From positions 1 through 5,469 of the forward strand of contig JAICPK010000069.1 of NCBI GenBank assembly GCA_025929855.1: DNA of 5,469 bases, given 5' to 3'. Of this stretch, positions 1 to 4,482 are shown one piece after another. Within the stretch, counting starts at the first letter, position 1. Each line of letters begins with the position of its first letter. The notes under the pieces are model-generated. The model was not told the DNA's origin. It did no database searches and saw only the letters and a program-made list of their open reading frames with translations. A program made the translations under genes and the position numbers. This DNA comes from Nitrososphaera sp. (GTDB lineage Archaea; Thermoproteota; Nitrososphaeria; Nitrososphaerales; Nitrososphaeraceae).

Positions 1-1
1 G

Positions 2-934
2 TACGACGCTCGCGTCTTTAGAAATGGTCATCGAAAGGTGCATCCTCCGGTAATTTTAGGCCATGAGCTTTGTGGAGAAATACAAAATGATATTATAGCA
101 CGTGACGGCATGACTATAAATGCGGGTTCAAGGGTCGCCATTTGCCCCCTGATCCCTTGCCTTAATTGCCCATATTGCAAGATTGGGGATTATAACCTTT
201 GCATCAACTTGAGGGAGATAGGCTCTACGTCAGACGGCGGCTTCGCACAATATGTTACAATACCAGAGCAGTTGATTAGAATGGGCGGCCTGATGCCAGT
301 GCCAGACAACCTAACTGATGAAGAAGCTGCGCTTTTAGAACCTCTAGCTTGCTGTCTGAACAGCTACTCTCGCATGCTTCCTGTTGCAAAGGAAAGCCCT
401 GTTGTGATAATTGGGGACGGACCCATGGGACTCATTCACCTTCAGTTGTTCAAGAGATTGTCAAGCTCTAGAGTAGCAGTCGTCGGCAAGGTTCCATTAA
501 GAATGGAAAAGGCAAGGACAATGGGCGCTGATGCAGTCTTTGCTTATTCCCGTGATATAGCTCTTGACGTTCTCGATTTTGCTGGAGCTTCTTCAGGTGC
601 AGGAGTTATAGTGATTGCGACGAGCAACCCTATAGCATTTGAACTTGCGACAAAGGTCTCTGCTAGGAACTCCAAGATAAATGTCTTTGCTGGCATGCCA
701 AGTGGACAGACATTCTTGTTGGATTCCAACTGGCTACACTATAATCAGATCTCTATCACTGGGACCTTTAGCTCTACGCCGAAAATGCTGAATGAGGCTG
801 CAAGAATAGCATCAGAAAAAACGATTGACCTCTCCGCAATTGTTACACACAAGTATTCTCTTCCAGAAATAGAAGAAGCAATAGAGGTCACTGAGAAGTA
901 TCATGGACTGAGAGCTGTGATAAACAAATTCTAG
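2..934 (+). CDS. Zinc-dependent medium-chain alcohol/polyol dehydrogenase, 5'-partial
   Basis: NAD(P)-dependent oxidation of an alcohol, polyol or sugar alcohol in the cytoplasm; the substrate cannot be told from sequence. The frame is open from base 2 with typical family sequence (YDARVFRNGHRK) before the GTG at 38, so the gene is cut by the window edge and GTG 38 is not the real start. The usual catalytic Cys of the CG[ST]D motif would lie just upstream of the window. Visible motifs: GHE with a catalytic-zinc His (59-67), a structural-zinc Cys set C-x2-C-x2-C-x7-C (158-202), the conserved Glu in LEPLACC (338-340), and a Rossmann glycine motif GDGPMG (413-430). The C-terminal part (HYNQISITGTFSS onward) is typical of the sorbitol/threonine dehydrogenase-like branch. 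The end of the second Rossmann strand reads VVGK where NAD-preferring members usually have Asp, so NADP use is possible. The family is sure; the substrate is unknown. Confidence 0.93.
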   Translation, partial: YDARVFRNGHRKVHPPVILGHELCGEIQNDIIARDGMTINAGSRVAICPLIPCLNCPYCKIGDYNLCINLREIGSTSDGGFAQYVTIPEQLIRMGGLMPVPDNLTDEEAALLEPLACCLNSYSRMLPVAKESPVVIIGDGPMGLIHLQLFKRLSSSRVAVVGKVPLRMEKARTMGADAVFAYSRDIALDVLDFAGASSGAGVIVIATSNPIAFELATKVSARNSKINVFAGMPSGQTFLLDSNWLHYNQISITGTFSSTPKMLNEAARIASEKTIDLSAIVTHKYSLPEIEEAIEVTEKYHGLRAVINKF

Positions 935-1164
935 TTTCCATGAAGGCGACTGCTTTTACATCAGATTCCGTCAGAGGGTTTTGTTAACTATCTGGAGCAG
1001 ACCTATAGCGCACTTCTTCTTAAACGCTTATGGTAAATAATAAAGGCGTATTCGCCCTGACTGAACTTGTTATGTGAACAGAAGGATCAAACAGTGTAAA
1101 AGCTACAATTCCCACCTGAAGTGCAAATTAAGACGGACTGAAGATCTCCACAGCTTCTTTCCCT
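935..1164. other. Convergent intergenic spacer, no convincing gene
   Basis: This lies between the dehydrogenase stop and the stop of the minus-strand zinc-ribbon gene. It holds a small GGCG-TATT-CGCC hairpin (about 1044-1055) and a 15-codon ATG reading frame at 1030-1077, with a TATA-like CCTATAGC (about 1002-1009) 25 nt before it. That frame is too short to call as a gene. No clear T-rich terminator was seen directly after the dehydrogenase stop. Confidence 0.5.
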
Positions 1165-1320
1165 TCATATCCTCCTCATTGGCCCATGCTGCAGGACCTC
1201 CTCCTGATCTTTTCTTTTTTTCGCACCTCTTGATTTGTATCTAAGCTTACTACCGCAGCAAAAACAGTGGGTTGCGCCTTCATTATGGAAATAAACAGCG
1301 CACCTACTGCAATAGTTCAT
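1165..1320 (-). CDS. Small zinc-ribbon protein, 51 aa
   Basis: A small soluble protein with one zinc-ribbon-like site followed by a basic tail; probably a nucleic-acid- or protein-binding adaptor, but the exact role is unknown. The Cys pairs are C4-x2-C7 (CSRC) and C19-x2-C22 (CFCC). After them comes GSKLRYKSRGAKKRK, a CCGSxLR-plus-basic-tail layout common in the many small zinc-ribbon proteins of Thaumarchaeota (from memory). An in-frame ATG at 1440 would give 91 residues. I chose the ATG at 1320 for three reasons: the extra 40 residues do not look like a domain, the cysteine module starts straight after MNY, and a TATA-like box sits 25 nt upstream, fitting a leaderless mRNA. The last 12 residues (EEVLQHGPMRRI) are outside the recognisable module. 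The gene is monocistronic and convergent with the dehydrogenase. Confidence 0.72.
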   Translation of the reverse strand: MNYCSRCAVYFHNEGATHCFCCGSKLRYKSRGAKKRKDQEEVLQHGPMRRI

Positions 1321-1340
1321 TCCCTTGTTATAGAGACTGC

Positions 1341-1349
1341 CATTATAGC
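1341..1349 (-). promoter_or_regulatory. TATA box of the zinc-ribbon gene
   Basis: Read on the minus strand this is GCTATAATG, an archaeal TATA-like element. Its centre is about 25 nt before the ATG at 1320, the distance expected between TATA centre and transcription start. The mRNA would therefore be leaderless. This supports the short start over the ATG at 1440. Confidence 0.5.
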
Positions 1350-1712
1350 CTCGCACTCCCACTCGTTGACACAAGTTCCTACAAACCAAAGCCCAAGCGC
1401 CTAGCTGAAACCAACTAGGTATAAAAGCACTATCGCCCAAGCAAGAGAGAAAACGGTGTTCTTCTTATTGTTATTTTTGCCTGATGCCAGATATTACTTT
1501 GTATTTCGCATCGAACAGTCAGAACCATGATATCTGATTGTTGACTAAAGGATGATTATTGTTATGATTAGTGATTAACCGAATAATACGTCCCAAGCTA
1601 ACACCACAAACCAGTGGCATAGGCCCACTGTGTGTTTCTTGTTGAGGTTCTTTGGGAGATTTAAAAACACCAATTTTGCAGGTAACGGTAAGAGAAATAA
1701 GATATACTACAG
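1350..1712. other. Intergenic region without a convincing gene
   Basis: About 360 bases between the zinc-ribbon promoter and the 3' end of tRNA-Ile. Minus-strand reading frames here run into the tRNA or lack protein character. A hairpin CAGTGG-cataggc-CCACTG lies at 1612-1630. TGATTA occurs three times at 1553, 1565 and 1572. A T-rich run occurs at about 1463-1487. On the minus strand, TTATTTCTCTT (about 1688-1698) just past the tRNA could end its transcription. Nothing here resembles a known RNA. Confidence 0.45.
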
Positions 1713-1786
1713 TGGGCCGTAAGGGATTTGAACCCTCGGCCTTTCGATTATCAGTCGAACGCTCCTCCAAGCTGAGCTAACGGCCC
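1713..1786 (-). tRNA. tRNA-Ile (anticodon GAU)
   Basis: A full cloverleaf of 74 nt folds on the minus strand. The acceptor stem is GGGCCGT with ACGGCCC and discriminator A; the D-arm is GCTC/GAGC; the anticodon stem is TTCGA/TCGAA with loop CTGATAA, giving GAU for isoleucine. The variable loop has five nucleotides, and the T-arm is GAGGG/CCCTT with loop TTCAAAT. There is no intron and CCA is not encoded, so CCA would be added by nucleotidyltransferase. It decodes AUC and AUU, not AUA. It is transcribed away from aIF1A. Confidence 0.97.
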
Positions 1787-1807
1787 GGTCATTTCAAAAT
1801 TGTCAGC

Positions 1808-1818
1808 GTTATTTAATT
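1808..1818 (-). promoter_or_regulatory. TATA box of tRNA-Ile
   Basis: On the minus strand this reads AATTAAATAAC, with its centre about 27 nt before the first base of the mature tRNA (1786). It lies only about 20-30 bp from the plus-strand TATA-like box of aIF1A, so the two genes share a compact divergent promoter region. Confidence 0.5.
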
Positions 1819-1836
1819 GTGTATCAACACCGGTAC

Positions 1837-1846
1837 ACTTTTAACC
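1837..1846 (+). promoter_or_regulatory. TATA box of the aIF1A gene
   Basis: ACTTTTAACC matches an archaeal TATA-like core. With the usual 24-27 nt spacing, transcription would start at about 1866-1870, leaving a leader of roughly 6-10 nt before the ATA at 1876. The ATG at 1918 would instead have a leader near 50 nt without an evident ribosome binding site. Confidence 0.45.
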
Positions 1847-1875
1847 CGAATAGTTCACAATAATTTAGATCTAAA

Positions 1876-2184
1876 ATAGGCAAGAAGAAGGTACTTTCTG
1901 AATCAGAACTGAAAGAAATGGTCATACCCCAAGAGGGGGAGTTGCTGGGTCGTGTGATCAAGCTGGTCGGCGGCGACAACATTATCGTAAAATGTACCGA
2001 TGGTAAGGTAAGAACATGTAGAATCCGTGGCAAGATAAAACGCAGAATGTGGATAAGGGACGCTGACTTAGTGTTGGTTGCACCATGGGACTTTCAATCC
2101 GAAAGAGCTGACATTATATGGCGCTATATTTCTGCCCACGCGGAAAAGATGAAGGCTGACGGCCTGCTACAAGGTCTTGACTGA
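1876..2184 (+). CDS. eif1A: Translation initiation factor aIF1A (eIF1A/IF1 family), apparent AUA start
   Basis: aIF1A is the archaeal homologue of eIF1A/IF1. It binds the small-subunit A site and helps start-codon selection. The OB-fold core is unmistakable: GRVIKLVGGDNIIVKCTDGK, then RTCRIRGKIKRRMWIRDADLV and LVAPWDFQSERADIIWRY. The ORF's first ATG is at 1918, but 14 codons of coding sequence precede it in frame, giving GKKKVLSESELKEM after an ATA codon at 1876. This resembles the basic MGK-type N-terminus I recall for related archaeal aIF1A. The frame upstream is TAA-TTT-AGA-TCT-AAA-ATA, with no ATG, GTG or TTG. Starting at 1876 gives 102 residues; starting at 1918 gives 88 and removes the tail. 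No Shine-Dalgarno is seen before either. The family is certain; the start is inferred and could reflect a sequence error. Confidence 0.9.
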   Translation: MGKKKVLSESELKEMVIPQEGELLGRVIKLVGGDNIIVKCTDGKVRTCRIRGKIKRRMWIRDADLVLVAPWDFQSERADIIWRYISAHAEKMKADGLLQGLD

Positions 2185-2192
2185 TTTTTAAA
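2185..2192 (+). terminator. T-tract after aIF1A, overlapping a TATA-like element
   Basis: TTTTTAAA follows the aIF1A stop codon directly. Archaeal transcription often ends at short T runs, so this may end the aIF1A mRNA. The same bases resemble a TATA box, and a second TATA-like CATATATAG follows at 2208-2217; either could serve the downstream zinc-finger gene. Confidence 0.4.
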
Positions 2193-2317
2193 CGAGGAGT
2201 CAAATATCCATATATAGAACCGCACACAATTATTGTTGTTGCCGTTTGGTAAGGATAGCAAAGAGGCTAGTCCGTTACAACATACTGGAAGAGGACTCCA
2301 GTTACAGCAGTAGGCGG

Positions 2318-2404
2318 ATGCAATATTCTTGCGAGAAATGCGCCAAAAAGTTTGGCGCGTGGAAGCACCTGCGGCAGCACAAGGTTGAAAGCCACTCTTA
2401 TTGA
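2318..2404 (+). CDS. Single C2H2 zinc-finger microprotein, 28 aa
   Basis: The ATG at 2318 opens a 28-residue protein that is almost entirely one classical C2H2 finger: C5-x2-C8-x12-H21-x4-H26, with Phe12 and Leu18 at the conserved hydrophobic-core positions. The sequence after the second Cys is AKKFGAWKHLRQHKVESH. A match of this quality to the ββα-finger pattern is unlikely by chance. The frame stays open upstream back to a stop at 2189-2191, so a longer form from TTG 2246 (52 residues) is possible; the TATA-like CATATATAG at 2208-2217 would put a transcription start close to that TTG. The gene lies between aIF1A and tRNA-Ala. Likely a small DNA-, RNA- or protein-binding factor; partner unknown. 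Confidence 0.65.
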   Translation: MQYSCEKCAKKFGAWKHLRQHKVESHSY

Positions 2405-2406
2405 AC

Positions 2407-2416
2407 ACTTAAATTA
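2407..2416 (+). promoter_or_regulatory. TATA box of tRNA-Ala
   Basis: ACTTAAATTA lies about 28 nt before the first base of the mature tRNA-Ala at 2441, the spacing expected for an archaeal tRNA promoter. It begins three bases after the zinc-finger stop codon. Confidence 0.45.
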
Positions 2417-2440
2417 TCAAAATCTTGGCTAGTTTAATGT

Positions 2441-2535
2441 GGGCCGGTAGTTTAGTCTGGTAGAATACCTGCCTTGCATGCCGATTACGGTAGAGGACAC
2501 GTAGGTGGTCGTGGGTTCAAATCCCACCCGGTCCA
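2441..2535 (+). tRNA. tRNA-Ala (anticodon UGC) with intron
   Basis: The acceptor stem GGGCCGG pairs with CCGGTCC, including a G3·U70 wobble, the alanine identity element, with discriminator A at 2535. The D-arm is GTTT/GAAT. The anticodon stem CCTGC (2468-2472) pairs with GTAGG (2501-2505) and the T-arm is GTGGG/CCCAC with loop TTCAAAT. The anticodon loop is interrupted. Removing 21 nt gives the loop CTTGCAC with anticodon TGC and position 37 A. Mature length is 74 nt and CCA is not encoded. Without the intron the gene would look like a defective tRNA. Confidence 0.95.
2479..2499 (+). other. tRNA-Ala intron (21 nt, position 37/38)
   Basis: The intron sits at the canonical archaeal site after nucleotide 37. 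Because exon and intron ends repeat CA, removing 2477-2497, 2478-2498 or 2479-2499 gives the same mature tRNA. Within the intron TGCCG (2479-2483) pairs with CGGTA (2488-2492) around an ATTA loop. CCTT (2472-2475) can pair with GAGG (2493-2496), leaving three-nucleotide bulges GCA and ACA. The exon-side helix then fits only imperfectly, so this is a relaxed bulge-helix-bulge substrate for the splicing endonuclease. Confidence 0.8.
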
Positions 2536-2568
2536 CTATTATCTATCATTTCGTATCCACCAAATCAT

Positions 2569-2641
2569 TAACTGCCACGAAATGAATTATTACTAGGCTA
2601 TCAGGCTTTCAATACAGCCATGAAATTGTGTGTGGCAGTTA
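2569..2641. repeat. 10-bp inverted repeat TAACTGCCAC / GTGGCAGTTA
   Basis: The arms 2569-2578 and 2632-2641 are perfectly complementary and separated by 53 nt. Inside the loop, GGCT (2596-2599) can pair with AGCC (2616-2619). As RNA this would be a long-looped hairpin; as DNA it could be a two-site binding region. No function is assigned. Confidence 0.5.
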
Positions 2642-2886
2642 CTCTGTATGCCAGCACTTGGAGTTGCAGGCAATACACTTTGTTAATAATACCAGCGCAA
2701 AAAGCATTTACAAGCGCATTTAATCTGCTCTGCTTTGGTTGCCTACAGGAGGCACGGCTACATGCTAGCAACAGACCAAGTTCTATTGGGATGCCGTGTG
2801 GAACAGCGAACAAAGTATAGTAAACGAATTATATCAATAATCCAGAACTCCAGGTGAAGTAATTGAGGCTGTGAGGGCGGTAGGTT

Positions 2887-2905
2887 CAAATATGGTGTTG
2901 AGAGG
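2887..2905 (+). promoter_or_regulatory. Possible L12 promoter / ribosome-binding region
   Basis: CAAATATGG (2887-2895) is a weak TATA-like element about 27 nt before the L12 ATG, which would give a leaderless mRNA. If instead transcription begins further upstream, for example from ATTATATCAA at about 2829-2838, GAGAGG at 2900-2905 could be a weak ribosome binding site with an 11-nt spacer. The sequence does not decide between these. Confidence 0.3.
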
Positions 2906-2916
2906 ATGCTTTCTTC

Positions 2917-3249
2917 ATGGAATACGTATATGCCGCTTTACTGCTTCACAAGTTAAAGCAAAATATCACTGAGGATAGCGTTAAGAATGTTGTCAAGGCC
3001 GCTGGCGTGACGCCCGACGAGGTAAGAGTAAAGGCTCTAGTAGCAGCATTGGGCGAAGTGAACATTGAAGAGGCGTTGAAGGCAGCGCCTGTTGCCGTAG
3101 CAGCTGCGGCCCCGGCAGCCGGTGGTGCTGCTACTGCTGCCTCCGCGGGCGGAACAGGAGCATCAACACCAGGCGGAGAAGCCCCACCCAAAGAGGAAGA
3201 AAAGAAAGAAGAGGAAGCTCTCGAAGGTCTCTCTTCACTCTTTGGCTAG
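2917..3249 (+). CDS. rpl12: Ribosomal protein L12 (P1-type stalk protein)
   Basis: L12 dimers bind the L10 spine on the large subunit and recruit and stimulate GTPase factors such as aEF1A, aEF2 and aIF5B. The 110 residues show the full architecture. Residues 1-57 form the helical dimerisation and L10-binding domain ([20 protein letters not shown]). An Ala/Gly/Pro-rich flexible hinge spans about 58-90. A charged stretch KEEEKKEEE (92-100) leads into the conserved factor-binding end [10 protein letters not shown]. The start is set by MEYVYA, the usual beginning of the archaeal protein. In many archaea L12 follows L10 in one operon; here it is on the opposite strand, convergent with L10, and must have its own promoter. 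Confidence 0.97.
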   Translation: MEYVYAALLLHKLKQNITEDSVKNVVKAAGVTPDEVRVKALVAALGEVNIEEALKAAPVAVAAAAPAAGGAATAASAGGTGASTPGGEAPPKEEEKKEEEALEGLSSLFG

Positions 3250-3269
3250 ATTAAGCCTCGCTATCACAA

Positions 3270-3290
3270 TCTTTTACATTTTTTCTTTTC
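3270..3290 (+). terminator. T-rich terminator of L12
   Basis: The stretch CTTTTACATTTTTTCTTTTC begins about 20 nt after the L12 stop codon and contains runs of four, six and four T. This fits archaeal intrinsic termination at U-rich tracts without a needed hairpin. Confidence 0.55.
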
Positions 3291-3309
3291 ATATAAGCAA
3301 AACAATGCA

Positions 3310-3356
3310 TCCATGTTGGACATGGAATCTACATGTATTAAGGAACACGCTTCCTT
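3310..3356. repeat. Two adjacent short hairpins between convergent genes
   Basis: TCCATG-ttgga-CATGGA (3310-3326) and AAGGAA-cacgc-TTCCTT (3340-3356) are perfect six-base-pair inverted repeats with five-base loops, 13 nt apart. They lie between the converging L12 and L10 genes. They may form mRNA 3'-end structures or a back-up terminator; each alone could occur by chance. Confidence 0.4.
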
Positions 3357-3551
3357 GATGACTGACATTCTACTAACTTTTATTGGTGTAAGCGTTTTGA
3401 TTGCATAACAGCAACTACTCAGAATTTCAAATTACCAAAATTTCGGCTCAAACAGAATGTAAGAGAGACGATATCGCAGTTGCAACCTCTTCACTTGCAA
3501 TGTAGTGTGACTGCTGCGTCCCATAAATCAATCTATTAATATCTTTATTTT
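3357..3551. other. Convergent intergenic spacer, nothing recognised
   Basis: With the hairpin and terminator stretches on either side, this makes up about 330 bases between the L12 and L10 stops. No reading frame with protein character and no RNA gene was seen on either strand. Confidence 0.45.
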
Positions 3552-3580
3552 AAAGAAGAAGAGGAAGAGGAAGAAGAAAA
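3552..3580 (-). terminator. Polypyrimidine terminator of the L1-L10 mRNA
   Basis: Directly after the L10 stop codon the minus strand is pure pyrimidine for 29 nt (TTTTCTTCTTCC and continuing in the same style), then TAAAATAAAG. A U/C-rich tract at this place is the natural 3' end of the operon mRNA. On the plus strand the same bases are an all-purine tract. Confidence 0.45.
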
Positions 3581-4480
3581 TTATTGTGGGGTATAGCCCC
3601 TTTCCTTTGCCTTGTTTGCTATAGCCTGAGCATGCATTTGAGCTTTTGGCAGTACAAAGCCTGCAGTCTCAGATGTAAGGTATCCAGCCTCTGCTACAAG
3701 GGATCTTGCCTGCTGCTGTGCTTTGACTAAGAGCGGTTTGACTGTCTCAGGTGTCATGTAGCCGGTCTCTGTTGCCAAAGCAAGAGCCTGCTCAAATGAC
3801 CTGACAAGTTCTTCCTTGTACTCGTCGAGGTTGAGCCTGAGATCTTGCTCCCTGAACTGCAGCCCTTCTGCTATCGCAAAGTTGACAGAAATGCCGGCTT
3901 CAATCGGCTTGACATTTAGCTTACTTAAAAGAGATGCGAGGGGGGTCGAAATTACATCTCCGGGCTTTGCAACTAGTGTGTCCTTGCTGACCCAAATTGT
4001 TCCCTGATCTATCTTAGTTGGCACATTTGCTGTCTTGAATTCTGACAGAACGGGGCCGGGCGTAATCCCGGTGTTGCCTGATGGAACGAAAATTTCCTTT
4101 GTGGCAATGTCGCCACCTTTGGCAGGGAGGAAGACTTTGTTCTGTGCGAATATCAAGTTGAGCTTGAAGGGGTTGATATTTGTGAATATTAAAGCGCACT
4201 GGTCCTCTAGCTGCTCGCTAAGATTCTCAATGCCTGAGACTCCCTTCACCTTTTCAAATGCCCTAATAGCGACCTTGTTCTTGATTATCTTAATCTTGAT
4301 GTCATTTCTGAACTTTTTGCGAATCATCATTAATTGTGCAGCTCGAACCTTGGTCATCTTTGACAAAGCAATCACATTATGCTCTGCTGGAAGCCGCTGG
4401 AGCTCCTCGTACATAAGCCGCTTCTTCTTAGGGTAGTGTTTGCGAGTAGGTGGTGCTGCCGCCATCGTCTTCTGCGACAT
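3581..4480 (-). CDS. rpl10: Ribosomal protein L10 (acidic stalk protein P0)
   Basis: L10 is the base of the large-subunit stalk: it binds 23S rRNA near L11 and carries L12 dimers on a long C-terminal helix. The 299 residues show the rRNA-binding region (about 15-118, with KKRLMYEELQRLP and KIKIIKNKVAIRAFEKV), the archaeal/eukaryotic insertion domain (about 119-190, KGGDIATKEIFVPSGNTGITPGP in pieces), and a helical spine (about 220-299). In the spine, GYMTPETVKPLLVKAQQQA (240-258) and GYLTSETAGFVLPKAQMHA (266-284) are clear repeats, and a third copy begins as GYTPQ at the very end. The acidic LGLFG-like tail found on many archaeal L10 proteins is absent. The ATG lies two bases after the L1 stop; a second in-frame ATG is five codons later. 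Confidence 0.97.
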   Translation of the reverse strand: MSQKTMAAAPPTRKHYPKKKRLMYEELQRLPAEHNVIALSKMTKVRAAQLMMIRKKFRNDIKIKIIKNKVAIRAFEKVKGVSGIENLSEQLEDQCALIFTNINPFKLNLIFAQNKVFLPAKGGDIATKEIFVPSGNTGITPGPVLSEFKTANVPTKIDQGTIWVSKDTLVAKPGDVISTPLASLLSKLNVKPIEAGISVNFAIAEGLQFREQDLRLNLDEYKEELVRSFEQALALATETGYMTPETVKPLLVKAQQQARSLVAEAGYLTSETAGFVLPKAQMHAQAIANKAKERGYTPQ

Positions 4481-4482
4481 GC

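Larger units (their letters stand above)
2536..2916. other. Intergenic region with inverted repeats, no convincing gene
   Basis: About 380 bases between tRNA-Ala and L12. Reading frames occur on both strands (66-70 residues) but fully overlap each other and show no domain character. The region holds a 10-bp perfect inverted repeat (2569-2641) and a second cluster of pairings at 2733-2798: CTTTGGTTGC against GCAACAGACCAAG, and CACGGC against GCCGTG. It could encode a structured RNA but does not match tRNA, 5S, SRP or RNase P RNA signatures that I know. GGTTCAAAT at 2884-2892 only resembles a T-loop. Confidence 0.4.

Noticed and set aside
544..729. Minus-strand 61-residue frame inside the dehydrogenase
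   Set aside because: Antisense to clear family sequence.
1519..1770. Minus-strand 83-residue frame
   Set aside because: It runs through the tRNA-Ile gene. The 33-residue remainder from ATG 1620 has no domain features and its TATA-like element is not at leaderless distance.
2124..2408. Minus-strand 94-residue frame across the aIF1A end and the zinc-finger gene
   Set aside because: The plus strand holds two recognisable coding sequences here; the antisense frame has no motif.
2601..2820. Overlapping reading frames of 66 and 70 residues on opposite strands
   Set aside because: No recognisable motif, no clear promoter or ribosome binding site, and mutual overlap; the interval looks non-coding.
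2880..2895. GGTTCAAAT resembling a tRNA T-loop upstream of L12
   Set aside because: No pairing T-stem, acceptor stem or anticodon arm around it.
2946..3358. Frames overlapping L12 (minus 2946-3191, plus 3122-3358)
   Set aside because: Their composition comes from the Ala-rich hinge and acidic codons of L12 read out of frame.
3355..3365. TGATGA followed by CTGA, resembling C and D boxes of a guide RNA
   Set aside because: The boxes are adjacent with no guide segment between them and there is no second pair.
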